Notes: generated by a model from the sequence alone, not told the origin. A stretch of 64,000 bases of DNA from Micavibrio sp. UBA2137 (GCA_002328415.1 DCXL01000003.1:110860-174859), one strand, 5' to 3'; positions 41,531-52,413 are shown, counted from the stretch's first letter. A program made the numbers and translations.

Positions 41531-42913
41531 ATGCTTAATTCATTGAAGAATTTTGTTAAATCCAATATTCAGAAAATCAGAAGTATCTGGTTTGTGATTA
41601 CTGGCCAGCTTTGGTTTACGCCGTTGCTTATTTGCTTTATTACGCTCGCCATATTGCTTGGCTTGACCTATCTCGAATATTCCCAATCCTTTCTTGATGA
41701 CATCAAACAGAATGTCCTTGAGACGCGGCTAAACAATTCCAAGGATATTGCCGTTGCCCTTATGTCGTCTATGTTGACGGTGGCAACGCTTGTTGTATCA
41801 ATTACGATAGTGGCGCTTTCGCTGGCCTCATCCCAAATGGGCCCAAGGCTTATTAAGGCTTTTATTGCCAATGAAAAGACACAAATTTATTTTGGTCTTT
41901 TCTTTAGTGCCTCAGCCAGTGCCTTTTATCTTGTCTTTTTGACGCATTGGGAGGGTTTTGCCCGTGCACATTTTCCTTTACTGACGATTTTAACGGCAAT
42001 GACCTATTGCTTCTCGATGTTGTTTGTCCTGATGTTTTTCGTCAATCATGTCGCACGGAGCTGCATGACAGATACAATGATTGAAAACGTGTCCCAGAGA
42101 CTTATTGTCGATATTAAACGCCTTGTAACAAATCAGGGGTATTTAACAGGGCTTGAGGGCGAGCGTGTTAAAGAGGCTGCGGACCGTCCAAAACGCTTTA
42201 AATATGATGCTGGTGATATAAAGGCTCGCAAAACCGGCTATATCCAGTTTATTGATTTTAACCCGATCCTAAAAACACTTGATAAATATGATGCCTTTCT
42301 CGAATTTCGCTTTCCCATAGGTGAGCATGTTTTACAGGATCAAATACTTGCCGATATATATGTTGAGAAGAAAAAAATATCTGAGACTGAAGAATTTAAG
42401 GACGACATAGATACGCTTAAAAAGAAAATCGATATTGGGGATGCGCCGATGCGCACGCAAGATTTAGGCTACTCTATTCGCCACTTATCTGAAATTGCCA
42501 TGCGCGCGCTTTCTCCTGGTATTAATGACCCAATCACAGCAACTAAGGTTGTGAATGAACAGATTGATGCGCTGAGCCTACTATTTAAGAAAGATTATCG
42601 TCTCGATTTCATTGTTGATGATAATAATGTCCCACGCATTGGTGGAAATGCGCGCAGCTTGAGGGATTTGGTCGGCATGTCGCTTAACCAGATCAGAGAG
42701 GCCTCTTTTACGCGACATGACCTTAATTTGTATATTTTGAAAAAACTCCGCCAGCTTTCAGAATTGGCAATAAATGATAGACAGCGTGATATGGTTGAAG
42801 AACAAATAGGCTATATTGAAGAAACAATTGCCTTACAACAGACTGATTCTGCTTCAAAAATTCTAAAAGATGAAGTTAAAAAATCACGTCAATTTGCAAA
42901 ATCTGTCCGGTAG
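41531..42913 (+). CDS. DUF2254-family membrane protein
   Basis: A 460-residue membrane protein with four predicted helices in the N-terminal 180 residues (including LWFTPLLICFITLAILLGLT and YFGLFFSASASAFYLVFLTH) and a large soluble C-terminal part. The conserved motif SIRHLSEIAMRALSPGINDP (about 313-332) defines the DUF2254 family, whose function is unknown. An open frame from 41474 runs through the terminator above, so I chose ATG 41531 (GAGGGG upstream, long spacing); ATG 41510 is the alternative. No flanking partner gene. Confidence 0.8.
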   Translation: MLNSLKNFVKSNIQKIRSIWFVITGQLWFTPLLICFITLAILLGLTYLEYSQSFLDDIKQNVLETRLNNSKDIAVALMSSMLTVATLVVSITIVALSLASSQMGPRLIKAFIANEKTQIYFGLFFSASASAFYLVFLTHWEGFARAHFPLLTILTAMTYCFSMLFVLMFFVNHVARSCMTDTMIENVSQRLIVDIKRLVTNQGYLTGLEGERVKEAADRPKRFKYDAGDIKARKTGYIQFIDFNPILKTLDKYDAFLEFRFPIGEHVLQDQILADIYVEKKKISETEEFKDDIDTLKKKIDIGDAPMRTQDLGYSIRHLSEIAMRALSPGINDPITATKVVNEQIDALSLLFKKDYRLDFIVDDNNVPRIGGNARSLRDLVGMSLNQIREASFTRHDLNLYILKKLRQLSELAINDRQRDMVEEQIGYIEETIALQQTDSASKILKDEVKKSRQFAKSVR

Positions 42914-42939
42914 AAAGTAATCGTATGGCGTCATCTTAA

Positions 42940-42986
42940 GCAAGCCTTTCTATTAAAATATATAGATTTCTTTGTGAGAGGCTTGC
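42940..42986. repeat. inverted repeat upstream of the metalloprotease gene
   Basis: GCAAGCCT (42940-42947) recurs inverted as AGGCTTGC (42979-42986) with TCTAT/ATAGA pairing inside. It lies in the 214-base gap before the protease gene. It may end the DUF2254 transcript or regulate the protease; there is no T-run. Confidence 0.45.
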
Positions 42987-43127
42987 GTGTGTGCTAATAT
43001 AAAAGAAGGTATCAATACATTTAAAACGTATTATAAATAGCGCTTTTACGTGCTCTCTTTTCGTGTCATCCAGCGTGTAAAAAGAGACGTAAAAATAGAT
43101 AAAATTATAAAGAAACCAGAATAAAGA

Positions 43128-46100
43128 ATGGCAACACTTACAACCACATGCAATTGCGGCAATCATGGCGCTGCGCAATCACCCGATCTGATTGCCCTGC
43201 CCGAAAGAGATTATATTGCGACCTTATCTGAATACGGCGATACGGGGACAACAAGCGGTGCCTTGGGGCTTTTAAGTGGTGCGTCATGGGGTGGCGCTGG
43301 CACTGGCATTACCATTCGCTATAATTTTCTGGATGATGTACCAAGTTATTATGAGTCAACAGCACAAGAACGCCTTGGCTTCCGAGGTTTTAACGCACAG
43401 ATGCGAAGCGCAACTGAAGAGATTTTAAATCAGATTGAAACCTTCACAAATATTACGTTCACTAAAAGCGCACAAACCACTCAGCAAATCACCTTTGGGC
43501 AGGCCTATTTAGGCGAGGGCATTGGCGGCTGGGCTTATTACCCGAATAGTAACGATGCGCGCGGTGGCGATGTTTGGACAAACAGGGGTTATTCCAATAC
43601 GCAAAACCCAGAGGATGGCAATTACGCCAAACTCCTTTTGCTCCATGAAATTGGCCATGCATTGGGTCTACAACATTCTTTTGAACGATTGTCGGGTGTG
43701 GAGGCCTCTTCGCAATATAGTGTCATGGCTTATGACTGGTCACCTTATTATCCGTCTGGCTATATGTTATATGACGTTTACGCCTTACAACGCCTCTACG
43801 GCGCGAATATGGCCCACGCCACAGGCGATGATGTTTATGATTTAAATTCAAAAAATATTGCCTATACGATCTGGGACGCAGGCGGAAATGACACGCTTGA
43901 TGCGTCAACGCGTGACGCGCCTGTTGTTCTTAATTTAAACGATGGCGCGTATAGCTCTTCTGGTCTTGGTAATAATATTGCCATTGCCTTTAATGTTGTC
44001 ATTGAAAATGCATGGGGTGGACGTAATAACGACAGGATCACAGGGAATGAGGCCAATAACATTCTGCGCGGGAATGCCGGTGATGACATTTTGGTTGCCT
44101 CACAGGGCGATGACGTTCTGGATGGCGGCACAGGCAACGACCATGTTATCTATTCGACCAATATTGAAGATTTCCTGATTAGTATTGTTGATAGTATGAC
44201 AGTCGAGCTGTCTGATGGCGTGGGAAGTTATGGCACAGATACGCTGATTTCTATTGAAAACTTTACCTTCAATACCACTGACTACAGTTTCGATGATTTA
44301 GTCCTATTGGGCACGCCTGCCGACCCTGATGCGCGTGTTGTGCCCCCTGCGAATGCAGTCTTTTCTTATGAAGGGTCTGTGCCAACAACAGTTGCAGATG
44401 CCGCCGAAATCAATACAGGCAATGCGACCGAAAAAACAATTGGGCTTGCCTTTGAAACAGGTGCTGATGTTACAAATCGCCAAGTGCTCTTCGAGCAAGG
44501 TGGTGGTTTGCGCGGTATTAATATCTATATCGAAAATGGTGAGTTATTCCATGCAGCTTGGAATTATAAGGCGGGCACTGATTGGGGGTATAAGACTGTT
44601 TCTATTGGGGCGGTTGAAACTTATACAGCCTATACAACACTTCTCTCATTTGAGGCGTTGTCCAATGCGCAAGGCACAATTGAGGGCTATTTGGATGGTG
44701 TGCTTGGCGGTACCCTGACAGGTACAGGCACTTTATTCGCCGATGCGGGGGATGTGGGTGTTGGTCAAATGGTTGACCAGTCACGTTTTGCCGATGGCAA
44801 TGTACGCGGGGACGGCTATGCCTTTTCAGGCACTATTGAAAATATCATCTATTACAACGCTCATTTCGCAGACAGCTTTAACACACGCATTAATGATTAT
44901 CTGGCTTATGACTGGTTGGGTGCAAACCGTAATCCGGATGCGGTGGATGACAGTATTGTAATTGATGTGAATACACCAACGGTTGTCACCGTTCTTGCAA
45001 ATGACAACGACAGGGATGGGGACACCATTGATGTGGTCAGCTCAACAAACGGTACAAACGGGACTGTCACAGTGAACAGTCTTGATAACACAATATTATA
45101 TACGCCAGATGTGGGTTATGAAGGGGCAGATAGCTTTACTTACACTATTGATGACGGGAATGGCGGGACAGATACGGCAACGGTCAATGTCTGGGTCGGT
45201 GATTTGCCGCCAGCTGAACGTCCAACGGGCACGGTTGTGGCGCATGATGCTGATGTTCCAGACACGCTTGCAAGTGCAGAAAATATTGATCTGGCGCCTG
45301 CCACACAGCGTACAATCGCACTTTCTTTTGAAACTGGAGATGATGTCAGTTCACGCCAAGTTCTTTTTGAGCAGGGTGGTGGATTGCGTGGAATTGCCAT
45401 CTTCATTGAAAATGGGGAAGTGTTTCATTCTGCATGGAATTACCGCGCAGATAATGAATGGACGTATAAGGTGACCTCTGCGGGAATGGTTACGTCCAAA
45501 ACGGCTCATGCCACAACATTTGTCTTTGATGCCAATAGTGGCACAATTGAAACTTATCTTGATGGTGTGTCAGGTGGAACACTTTCTGGTATAAGCCCGC
45601 TTGCCGAACAGAGCGCAGGGATTGGCATTGGCCAAATGGTCGAGGCATCACGCTTTACAGAAGGAAATGTGCGCGGTGATGGGTATGTGTTTGAGGGCGC
45701 AGTTGAACGCTTTAGCTATTATGACAGCGCTCTTTTTGGAAGCGACCTATCAGATTTAAACACGTATCACACACAAGATTGGGTTGGCGGAAACCGCAAT
45801 CCCGATGCGGTCGATGATACAGTTGAAACGGCAGTTAATGTTGCACACCTTATCACGCCTCTTGATAACGACAGTGATCCTGATGGTGATGCCCTTGATG
45901 TCATAAGTGCCACGCAAGGTGCACATGGCGTGGTGACACTGGATAGAGATAATGACACGCTTCTTTACACGCCTGATACTGGCTATGAGGGCGCAGATAG
46001 CTTTACTTACACAATCGCGGACGGTAACGGAGGCACTGACACAGCAACGGTTAATGTCTGGGTCGGCGATAGGCCAGCCGAACGGCCAGATGGTGCGGTT

Positions 46101-46844
46101 TTTGCTTTTGATGGCTCGATGCCTTCAACAGTTGCTGATGCACCCGAGATTAATCTGGACAGCGCCACTGGGAAAACCATTGCGCTGGCCTTTGAAACAG
46201 GCGCTGATGTGACCGCGCGTCAGGTTCTTTTTGAACAAGGTGGTGGCTTGCGCGGTATAAGCATCTTTATTGAAAATGGTGAACTTCACCATGCGGCTTG
46301 GAATTATCGTGCAGGCACTGAGTGGGGGTATAAGCTTCAAACAGTTGGCAGTGTTGCCAGCAATACAGATTATACAACAACGTTTATCTTTGATGCACAG
46401 AGTGATTCAAGTGGAACACTTACCTCATATTTGGATGGCGCATCTACTGGCACACTCTCTGGTTTGGGCAGGCTTTATGCTGATGCAGGGGATGTTGGCA
46501 TTGGTCGGATGGTTGACCAGTCGCGCTTTGCAGAGGGCAATGTGCGCTATGGTGATTATGCTTTTACAGGTACATTAAAATCCATCAGCTATTATGATAG
46601 CGTTCTTGATACAGGTGAAATTTCTCAACTGAATGATTATACACAGGAGCAAGGGGCAAATTACATCTCTGCCGCGCCTGAGCACGGTTTTCCAATTTAT
46701 GATGATGTATTGGCAGATGATGCCTTGTTGGCCTATGAGCCACAAGAATCTGTGGCTCCTGTTGCGCAAGATCCCGTTGCAGGTGGAGGCGGTGTATCGT
46801 CTGTAAACGAACCACTGCCAACAGTTCAAACCGAAATCATCTAA
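43128..46844 (+). CDS. serralysin-like metalloprotease with RTX, LamG-like and cadherin-like segments
   Basis: A 1238-residue secreted zinc protease. The catalytic site HEIGHALGLQH (173-183) binds zinc, and the Met-turn SVMAYDW (198-204) is typical of serralysins (M10). Four to five RTX nonapeptide turns follow (about 285-345), then three homologous LamG-like segments (about 405-600, 700-890, 985-1175) separated by two cadherin-like segments that each contain GYEGADSFTYTI. There is no signal peptide; the C-terminal end suits type I secretion. The N-terminus has three Cys/His residues (CNCGNHG). It probably attacks or binds host or matrix proteins. No inhibitor or exporter gene is nearby. Confidence 0.88.
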   Translation: MATLTTTCNCGNHGAAQSPDLIALPERDYIATLSEYGDTGTTSGALGLLSGASWGGAGTGITIRYNFLDDVPSYYESTAQERLGFRGFNAQMRSATEEILNQIETFTNITFTKSAQTTQQITFGQAYLGEGIGGWAYYPNSNDARGGDVWTNRGYSNTQNPEDGNYAKLLLLHEIGHALGLQHSFERLSGVEASSQYSVMAYDWSPYYPSGYMLYDVYALQRLYGANMAHATGDDVYDLNSKNIAYTIWDAGGNDTLDASTRDAPVVLNLNDGAYSSSGLGNNIAIAFNVVIENAWGGRNNDRITGNEANNILRGNAGDDILVASQGDDVLDGGTGNDHVIYSTNIEDFLISIVDSMTVELSDGVGSYGTDTLISIENFTFNTTDYSFDDLVLLGTPADPDARVVPPANAVFSYEGSVPTTVADAAEINTGNATEKTIGLAFETGADVTNRQVLFEQGGGLRGINIYIENGELFHAAWNYKAGTDWGYKTVSIGAVETYTAYTTLLSFEALSNAQGTIEGYLDGVLGGTLTGTGTLFADAGDVGVGQMVDQSRFADGNVRGDGYAFSGTIENIIYYNAHFADSFNTRINDYLAYDWLGANRNPDAVDDSIVIDVNTPTVVTVLANDNDRDGDTIDVVSSTNGTNGTVTVNSLDNTILYTPDVGYEGADSFTYTIDDGNGGTDTATVNVWVGDLPPAERPTGTVVAHDADVPDTLASAENIDLAPATQRTIALSFETGDDVSSRQVLFEQGGGLRGIAIFIENGEVFHSAWNYRADNEWTYKVTSAGMVTSKTAHATTFVFDANSGTIETYLDGVSGGTLSGISPLAEQSAGIGIGQMVEASRFTEGNVRGDGYVFEGAVERFSYYDSALFGSDLSDLNTYHTQDWVGGNRNPDAVDDTVETAVNVAHLITPLDNDSDPDGDALDVISATQGAHGVVTLDRDNDTLLYTPDTGYEGADSFTYTIADGNGGTDTATVNVWVGDRPAERPDGAVFAFDGSMPSTVADAPEINLDSATGKTIALAFETGADVTARQVLFEQGGGLRGISIFIENGELHHAAWNYRAGTEWGYKLQTVGSVASNTDYTTTFIFDAQSDSSGTLTSYLDGASTGTLSGLGRLYADAGDVGIGRMVDQSRFAEGNVRYGDYAFTGTLKSISYYDSVLDTGEISQLNDYTQEQGANYISAAPEHGFPIYDDVLADDALLAYEPQESVAPVAQDPVAGGGGVSSVNEPLPTVQTEII

Positions 46845-46847
46845 GGT

Positions 46848-48551
46848 TTAAGCGCCTCCAAATTGGGTTTTCCATTCCTCGACCTGCTCATCCTCGATTT
46901 TTGTGAACAGCACATCAGGTGTGGCGACAATGCCATCAGGAATAAGCGCGTCGGTCATGCTTTCAACAGTGTCTGGCCACTGCGTGGTAAGCGTTTGCTC
47001 TGTAAATAAATCGGCAATGGCTTGTGCGCTGCGTGGGATGAAGGGGGCTGAGACATTGCTGAAAAAGGCAATTAAATTAAGCGCATAGCGGATGGACGCA
47101 CCGGCGGCCTCTGCGTCTTCTTTAAAGATTTTCCATGGTTCGGCGCGTTGCAGATATTCGTTTCCAATCACCCACATGGCGCGTAGATCAGATGTCGCCT
47201 TGCGGTATTCCATAGCCTCCATATTGGCTGTGTAGCTTTCAAATTTCTCTTGAAGCGCGCGCGTTGTTTCATTTTCAGTGTCGCCATAGGTGCCACCTGT
47301 TGGGATTTTCCCGTCAAAGCGTGAGCCACAGAATTTAACAACACGGTTGACCAGATTGCCCAGTACATCGGCCAAGTCCTTATTGATGGCAGATTGTAAT
47401 GTTTCCCATGTGAAACTTGCGTCTGATCCTTCGGGCGCATTGGACATCAGATACCAGCGCCAATAATCGCTAGGCAAGATATCAAGGGCCTGATCCATGA
47501 AGATACCGCGTTTTTGCGAGGTAGAGAATTTGCCACCATAGTAATTCATCCAGTTGAGGCCCTTAATCATATCAACGACCTTCCAGTCCTCATTGGCACC
47601 AAACTGTGTTACTGGAAATCCAACGGTGTGGAAGGGCACATTGTCTTTCCCCATAAACTGGACATATTCAACATCACCCGCCCCTGAGTTTGTACGCCAC
47701 CAACGTTCCCAATCTTCATCATTATGTTCGGCCCATTCGGCTGTGGCGGCGATATATTCGATAGGCGCATCAAACCAGACATAAAACACTTTATTTTCAA
47801 AACCAGGGCGCGGTGTTCCCTGATAGGCTACGGGTATCCCCCAACTGAGATCACGTGTAATAGCACGGTCTTTCAAGCCCTCATCCAACCACTTAAAGGC
47901 GATGGAGCGGACAAGATGTGACCAGTTGTCATTGCTTTCAATCCAGCTTCTTAATTTATCAACCATTTGTGACTGGCGTAGGAACAGATGTTTGGACTCG
48001 CGTACTTCAACATTGGTCGAGCCAGAAACCGCAGAGCGCGGATTGATAAGATCGGTTGGGTCAAGAACACGTGTGCAATTTTCACATTGGTCGCCACGTG
48101 CATTTTCGTAATGACAATGCGGACATTCGCCCTCGACATAGCGGTCTGGCAAAAAGCGGGCATCATCAATGGCGTAGACCTGACGTGTTGTCACTTCCTC
48201 CAGCAAGACATTTTGATCCAACTGGTGATAAAAATGCTGAGTCAAATCGTGATTTTGCTGTGAGCTGGAACGGCCAAACCAGTCAAAGGAGAGGTCAAAG
48301 CGGGTGTATATATCCTTTTGCACCTCATACATCTCACGGCAGTAATCAGCGACTGATTTACCCTCTTTCTGTGCTGCAAGTTCAGCGGGCGTGCCGTGCT
48401 CGTCTGTTGCACAAATGAAAAGCACCTCATCCCCGCGCAAACGCTTAAAGCGGGCATGCACATCGGCAGGCAACATGGACCCGACCAGATTTCCCAAATG
48501 CTTGATGCCGTTAATATAGGGAAGGGCGGATGTAATAAGTGTGCGTGCCAT
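46848..48551 (-). CDS. metG: methionyl-tRNA synthetase
   Basis: Charges tRNA-Met. The 567-residue protein has the HIGH-type motif in [12 protein letters not shown] (13-24), a zinc knuckle [17 protein letters not shown] (four cysteines, about 143-159) and the KMSKS-type loop as KFSTSQKRG (about 341-349). It ends after the anticodon-binding domain and lacks the C-terminal dimerisation/tRNA-binding extension, a common short form. It is convergent with the protease gene, with only three bases between the stop codons. Confidence 0.95.
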   Translation of the reverse strand: MARTLITSALPYINGIKHLGNLVGSMLPADVHARFKRLRGDEVLFICATDEHGTPAELAAQKEGKSVADYCREMYEVQKDIYTRFDLSFDWFGRSSSQQNHDLTQHFYHQLDQNVLLEEVTTRQVYAIDDARFLPDRYVEGECPHCHYENARGDQCENCTRVLDPTDLINPRSAVSGSTNVEVRESKHLFLRQSQMVDKLRSWIESNDNWSHLVRSIAFKWLDEGLKDRAITRDLSWGIPVAYQGTPRPGFENKVFYVWFDAPIEYIAATAEWAEHNDEDWERWWRTNSGAGDVEYVQFMGKDNVPFHTVGFPVTQFGANEDWKVVDMIKGLNWMNYYGGKFSTSQKRGIFMDQALDILPSDYWRWYLMSNAPEGSDASFTWETLQSAINKDLADVLGNLVNRVVKFCGSRFDGKIPTGGTYGDTENETTRALQEKFESYTANMEAMEYRKATSDLRAMWVIGNEYLQRAEPWKIFKEDAEAAGASIRYALNLIAFFSNVSAPFIPRSAQAIADLFTEQTLTTQWPDTVESMTDALIPDGIVATPDVLFTKIEDEQVEEWKTQFGGA

Positions 48552-48633
48552 AGTTTTTTCTTTAATTATTAAAATGTTCTAAGTTGCTCGACCATAATGG
48601 AAAAAGAAACGTGCTTCCAGTGACTTTTGCAAT

Positions 48634-48667
48634 AAAAAAGCCCTTCCAAAAATTTGGAGGGCTTTAA
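48634..48667 (-). terminator. intrinsic terminator of the DUF1508 gene
   Basis: AAAGCCCT-TCCAAA pairs with TTTGGA-GGGCTTT; on the minus strand the hairpin runs into TTTTTTATTG. It lies just past the stop codon of the 48687 gene and upstream of metG. Confidence 0.8.
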
Positions 48668-48686
48668 TGAATGTAATGGCTGTGAA

Positions 48687-48887
48687 CTATGCAGCGTTTG
48701 CAGATGTTGTATCCTCTGTAGAGGCGTTTGGTGCGTTTTCTTGCACAGAGCGAATGCCGTTCTCACAAGCTGATTTTGTTGTGTATTGCTCGGAAGTCGC
48801 AATGACTTGGCCGTTCTTTGCCGTTAGGTTGAAGTAATATTGCCCGTTTTTTGATTGGTTAATAATGAATTTAGGATGTGAAGCCAT
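48687..48887 (-). CDS. DUF1508 (YegP-type) small protein
   Basis: A 66-residue protein with one YegP-type repeat: KFIINQSKNGQYYFNLTAKN, then GQVIATSEQYTTKSACENGI, the diagnostic pattern, followed by a polar, Ala/Thr-rich tail. The function is unknown. ATG 48887 has the ribosome site AAGGAGAG; an earlier TTG at 48905 is unsupported. It has its own terminator and lies between cspA and metG. Confidence 0.85.
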   Translation of the reverse strand: MASHPKFIINQSKNGQYYFNLTAKNGQVIATSEQYTTKSACENGIRSVQENAPNASTEDTTSANAA

Positions 48888-48960
48888 GTGTGCTCTCCTT
48901 TTCAATTTATGGTTGATTTATAAGTACCATAGAAAATTGAGAGTTTAAGGGCAAGGCATA

Positions 48961-48988
48961 AAAAAACCGATCAAAAGACCGGTTTTTA
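48961..48988 (-). terminator. intrinsic terminator of the cold-shock gene
   Basis: AAAAACCG and CGGTTTTT pair (with GATC/GACC inner bases) and the minus strand ends in Ts. It lies 24 bases after the csp stop codon. Confidence 0.8.
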
Positions 48989-49011
48989 AAATTCCTAAAA
49001 ATCAAAACTGA

Positions 49012-49224
49012 TTAAGCTACTTCTTGTAGGTTACCAGCTGATGTTTTGTTTGTTTTAGGGTCTTGCTGTGGTTCGAAGCCAATTTTTTGGCCTTCGCGCA
49101 ATGTTTGCATACCAGCTTGCTGAACAGCGCTAATGTGAACAAAGATATCGTTCCCACCTTCGGAAGGCTCGATAAAGCCGTAACCTTTTTGTTCATTAAA
49201 CCATTTTACTGTACCTTGTTGCAT
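49012..49224 (-). CDS. cold-shock protein, CspA family
   Basis: A 70-residue nucleic-acid chaperone. It has both RNA-binding motifs: RNP1 in KGYGFIEP and RNP2 in [10 protein letters not shown] 49224 has the ribosome site AAAGGAC; an upstream extension to 49248 is unsupported. The gap of 247 bases to the next gene leaves room for the long untranslated leader that many cspA-type genes have, but I could not identify a promoter. Single-gene unit. Confidence 0.93.
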   Translation of the reverse strand: MQQGTVKWFNEQKGYGFIEPSEGGNDIFVHISAVQQAGMQTLREGQKIGFEPQQDPKTNKTSAGNLQEVA

Positions 49225-49471
49225 GTTTTTAAGTCCTTTCACTTGCAATTTAGTCGGTGCGAGAAATATTAAATAAAGTCTCTCGCGATGTCGTGTTCGA
49301 TAGGGTCTTAAAAACGTAGGTCTTGTAGTAGATCGTGTTAGTCAGTGTCCGTAACAAACTTTCCCAGAACATCTCATGGATACGTGCAGGCGTCAAGTTT
49401 TTTGATTGATTTAAAGGGCGGGTCAATGCTACCCCTAAATCACCCTGTCTGCTAGAAATTAAGGAGTTTTT

Positions 49472-50221
49472 ATGTCCGTGCAAAAACATCTCGCTGTGCT
49501 TGCTGTCTCAGTTTTTATTTGGGGAGATGCAACAACGGCTTCAGCCTCTATTATCAGCGGTACAGGGAGCGAAAAGGTTACAAAAGGCGCGACGGCTGTT
49601 GAGGTGCGTTCTGGTTATGAGATTGATAATGGCAGAGCATCACAAGATGGAACACTACGTACTCGTGCGCATTTAGATTACGGTGTCACTGATAATTATG
49701 CGCTGCGGATTATTGCGTCCCAGACAAAGTTAGAAGGCGATAGTTTTGACCACGATGCAGTCACAATCGAAAATCGTTTTGAACTGACAGATTATTTTAA
49801 CACACCCTTTGGGTTTGGCGCACGACTAAGCTACGGTATTCGTGATGAGGGAAGAGCTGATCGTTTAGGCTTTCGCCTGATTGAAGTTGTGCCCATGGAG
49901 GATTGGGAACTCCGTTTTAACCAGATTTTTCAACGTGATGTTGGCGCCGCGCGTAGCAATGATTTGACCTTTGAATCACGCGCGATGGTGTCTAAGCAGC
50001 TTAATCCTAATTTAAAACTAGGTTTGGAAAGCCATAACAGCTTTGGCGATATTACAGATATGCCTGACTATAGCGAGCAGGATCACACTATAGGCCCAGC
50101 CTTGATTGGAAAAAACACATTTTTAGGTCAGGATTTCAAATATGAAGTTGGGTATCGCGCTGGTATTTCACGGGGTGCACCAGATCACGCCTTTAAACTC
50201 TTTTTGAATAAAAGCTTCTAA
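49472..50221 (+). CDS. outer-membrane beta-barrel protein (putative)
   Basis: A 249-residue exported protein with a signal peptide ending at about residue 26 ([13 protein letters not shown]). The rest alternates charged and aromatic residues in strand-like segments (for example [40 protein letters not shown]) and ends in Phe (KLFLNKSF), the usual C-terminal signal of outer-membrane barrels. No family was recognised. A ribosome site, AAGGAG, lies seven bases before the ATG. It is followed by dusB after ten bases and may be cotranscribed. Confidence 0.72.
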   Translation: MSVQKHLAVLAVSVFIWGDATTASASIISGTGSEKVTKGATAVEVRSGYEIDNGRASQDGTLRTRAHLDYGVTDNYALRIIASQTKLEGDSFDHDAVTIENRFELTDYFNTPFGFGARLSYGIRDEGRADRLGFRLIEVVPMEDWELRFNQIFQRDVGAARSNDLTFESRAMVSKQLNPNLKLGLESHNSFGDITDMPDYSEQDHTIGPALIGKNTFLGQDFKYEVGYRAGISRGAPDHAFKLFLNKSF

Positions 50222-50231
50222 GGAAACACAG

Positions 50232-51206
50232 ATGGGGTTTGCAATCGACACGATTGAGATTGAGGATCCTGTCTTTCTGGCGCCCATGTCAGGTGTCAGC
50301 GACCAGCCGTTCCGTAAAGTTGTTAAAAAATATGGCGCTGGACTCGTCTTTTCCGAAATGATTGCCTCGCGCGCGATGTTTCAGGAAAGTATGGAATCCC
50401 TCAAGGTTAATACCGACTATTCCGAAGAATTTCCAATGGCTGTGCAACTGGCTGGTCACGAACCCGATGTGATGGGGGAGGCCGCTAAAATCAATGTCGA
50501 TAAGGGCGCGGCTATCATTGATATCAATTTCGGTTGCCCTGTGAAAAAAATTGTCAAGAAACTGGCAGGCTCTGCCCTTATGCGCGAGGAGGATCTGGCT
50601 ATTCGCATCATGGAGGAAACGGTCAAGGCCGTGGATGTGCCTGTCACGGTCAAGATGCGCCTTGGCTGGGATACAGATAGCTTAAACGCTCCTTTTCTTG
50701 CGAAGAAGGCTGAGGAGGTTGGCATAAAGATGGTGACCGTTCATGGGCGCACGCGCTGTCAAATGTATACAGGGTCTGCCGATTGGGCGGCGGTGAGAGC
50801 AGTGAAAGACGCTGTGTCAATTCCCGTTATTGTGAATGGGGATATCAATACGCCCGAACAGGCTAAATCAGCCCTTGAGGCTTCAGGTGCGGATGGTGTG
50901 ATGATAGGGCGCGGGAGCTGCGGTCGTCCGTGGCTTTTACAGCAAACAATCGATTATTTAAAAAGCGGTTCTTATGGTGACGCCCCGCCACTTGCCGATA
51001 TCTATCAGCTGATTGTTAGTCATTACGAGGATATGATTGACCATTACGGGGAGCGAAAGGGTATTGGCATGGCACGCAAGCATTTGTCATGGTATTGCAC
51101 AGGGTTACCCAATGCCGCGGCCCTGCGTCAAGAATTAAACCTGTTGCGCACGCCTAAAGAGGTTAAAGACAGACTCGCAGACTTCTTCGCAACACAAATA
51201 AATTGA
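50232..51206 (+). CDS. dusB: tRNA-dihydrouridine synthase (DusB-type)
   Basis: FMN enzyme that reduces uridines in tRNA. The 324-residue protein has [20 protein letters not shown] (start), the catalytic cysteine in [13 protein letters not shown] (residue 101), the substrate-binding MRLGWD and VTVHGRTR, and the FMN-phosphate motifs IVNGDI and [10 protein letters not shown]. It lies ten bases after the outer-membrane protein gene with the ribosome site AAGGAAAC. In many alphaproteobacteria dusB precedes the ntr genes; here it precedes carD. Confidence 0.93.
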   Translation: MGFAIDTIEIEDPVFLAPMSGVSDQPFRKVVKKYGAGLVFSEMIASRAMFQESMESLKVNTDYSEEFPMAVQLAGHEPDVMGEAAKINVDKGAAIIDINFGCPVKKIVKKLAGSALMREEDLAIRIMEETVKAVDVPVTVKMRLGWDTDSLNAPFLAKKAEEVGIKMVTVHGRTRCQMYTGSADWAAVRAVKDAVSIPVIVNGDINTPEQAKSALEASGADGVMIGRGSCGRPWLLQQTIDYLKSGSYGDAPPLADIYQLIVSHYEDMIDHYGERKGIGMARKHLSWYCTGLPNAAALRQELNLLRTPKEVKDRLADFFATQIN

Positions 51207-51267
51207 CATATTGAGTGCAAGCCGTTAGGAAGGCGGCATCAAAACACAAAACCTATTGGGGTGTTTT

Positions 51268-52326
51268 ATGGCGATGACCTTACACATTGGTGACACAGTG
51301 ATTTATCCCGTCTTGGGAGCGTGCCGCTTTGTCGAGGAAGTGACACAAGAGGTCGCTGGGCATTCCATGACACTTTATAAGTTTCAAAGCCTGTATGGTC
51401 GTTCGCAAACAGCACTTCTCCCCCTTGCACAGCTTGAACGCTCAACATTGCGTTCAGTGTCAACAGAAGCCGATATTGCAGAGGCACTTGAGATTGCTGC
51501 TGGGACATCACGTGGGAAGTCCCTTCGCACCCATCAGAAATCAGTTAAATTTCAGGACTTACTTAAGGAAAATACCCTTTATTCTGTGGCAACCATTTTA
51601 AGGGACACAATTGGGTCGCATAGCGGTCAGATAGGTGAATTGGGACGTGTCGAGCAAGAGGCATTTGAAACAGCCTTTCATATTCTGGCGGCTGAAATGA
51701 CAATTGCCCACGGAATTGATTACAGCGCGGCCAAGAAGCAGATTTTGGACTTCATTTTAGAAGTCCCATCCGAACAAGAGGCCGAAATTCAGGATGAAGA
51801 TAGTGTTGAGAGTGCACCTAAATCCGAAGCAGCCGCCGAAGATAGCGCAGACATAAAACGTCCATCCTCTTTTTCTCATCCTGCTATTGAAACAAATGAC
51901 CCGCTATATTCAGCCTTTAAGGGTGCAAGTGACGCTCCAGCTGAGGAGACAGAAGAAAAACCTACGCTCTCAGGGAAAGCATTGGATGACAAAATTGCCG
52001 AACTTCAGCAAAACATCAATAAAGACACGGAAAAGCTTTACTTTAATTATGCTGAAGGCCTTTCAAAAAATGATTCAAGACGCGAGATGCTTGATTTCTT
52101 TAAGGATAAATTTGGCTATTCTCCAAGAACATTCGATATTGTTGTGGGCTTGAATGTCTTTCCTGATAGTCAGACAAACTCTATCAAAGGTTTCAGCGAC
52201 AAATATAATCTTGATCCTGAAGATGTTGCTTACTATGGGAAGTCGGGGCGCGACGCCCTTGACCAGCAGCGTAAGGATGAGGAGCGTGCGCGCCGTGAAG
52301 CTCTCGCTCAGCCAGTCTATAAGTAA
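51268..52326 (+). CDS. carD: CarD-like transcription regulator with long C-terminal extension
   Basis: CarD binds RNA polymerase and stabilises open promoters, notably for ribosomal RNA. Residues about 1-165 match CarD: the RNAP-interaction domain (HIGDTVIYPVLGACRFVEEV, FQSLYGRSQTALLPLAQLER) and the helical DNA-binding part. Residues about 170-352 are extra: an acidic/Pro linker, then a helical region (KALDDKIAELQQNINKDTEK, LDFFKDKFGYSPRTFDIVVG) that I do not recognise. Typical alphaproteobacterial CarD is near 170 residues. The start is ATG 51268 (GGGGTG upstream) or 51274. Confidence 0.8.
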   Translation: MAMTLHIGDTVIYPVLGACRFVEEVTQEVAGHSMTLYKFQSLYGRSQTALLPLAQLERSTLRSVSTEADIAEALEIAAGTSRGKSLRTHQKSVKFQDLLKENTLYSVATILRDTIGSHSGQIGELGRVEQEAFETAFHILAAEMTIAHGIDYSAAKKQILDFILEVPSEQEAEIQDEDSVESAPKSEAAAEDSADIKRPSSFSHPAIETNDPLYSAFKGASDAPAEETEEKPTLSGKALDDKIAELQQNINKDTEKLYFNYAEGLSKNDSRREMLDFFKDKFGYSPRTFDIVVGLNVFPDSQTNSIKGFSDKYNLDPEDVAYYGKSGRDALDQQRKDEERARREALAQPVYK

Positions 52327-52413
52327 GTTTATCAAATTTCGTTATTTTTGATTTGCTGTGGACAAAACGGCCTGAAAGCCTTGATGTATTTTACAAAATG
52401 CAACTTATCCCTG

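Noticed and set aside
43128..46844. Mobile element or phage gene signature around the long protease and RTX genes
   Set aside because: No transposase, integrase, terminal repeats or tRNA junctions were seen near them; the only tRNA is at the window edge.
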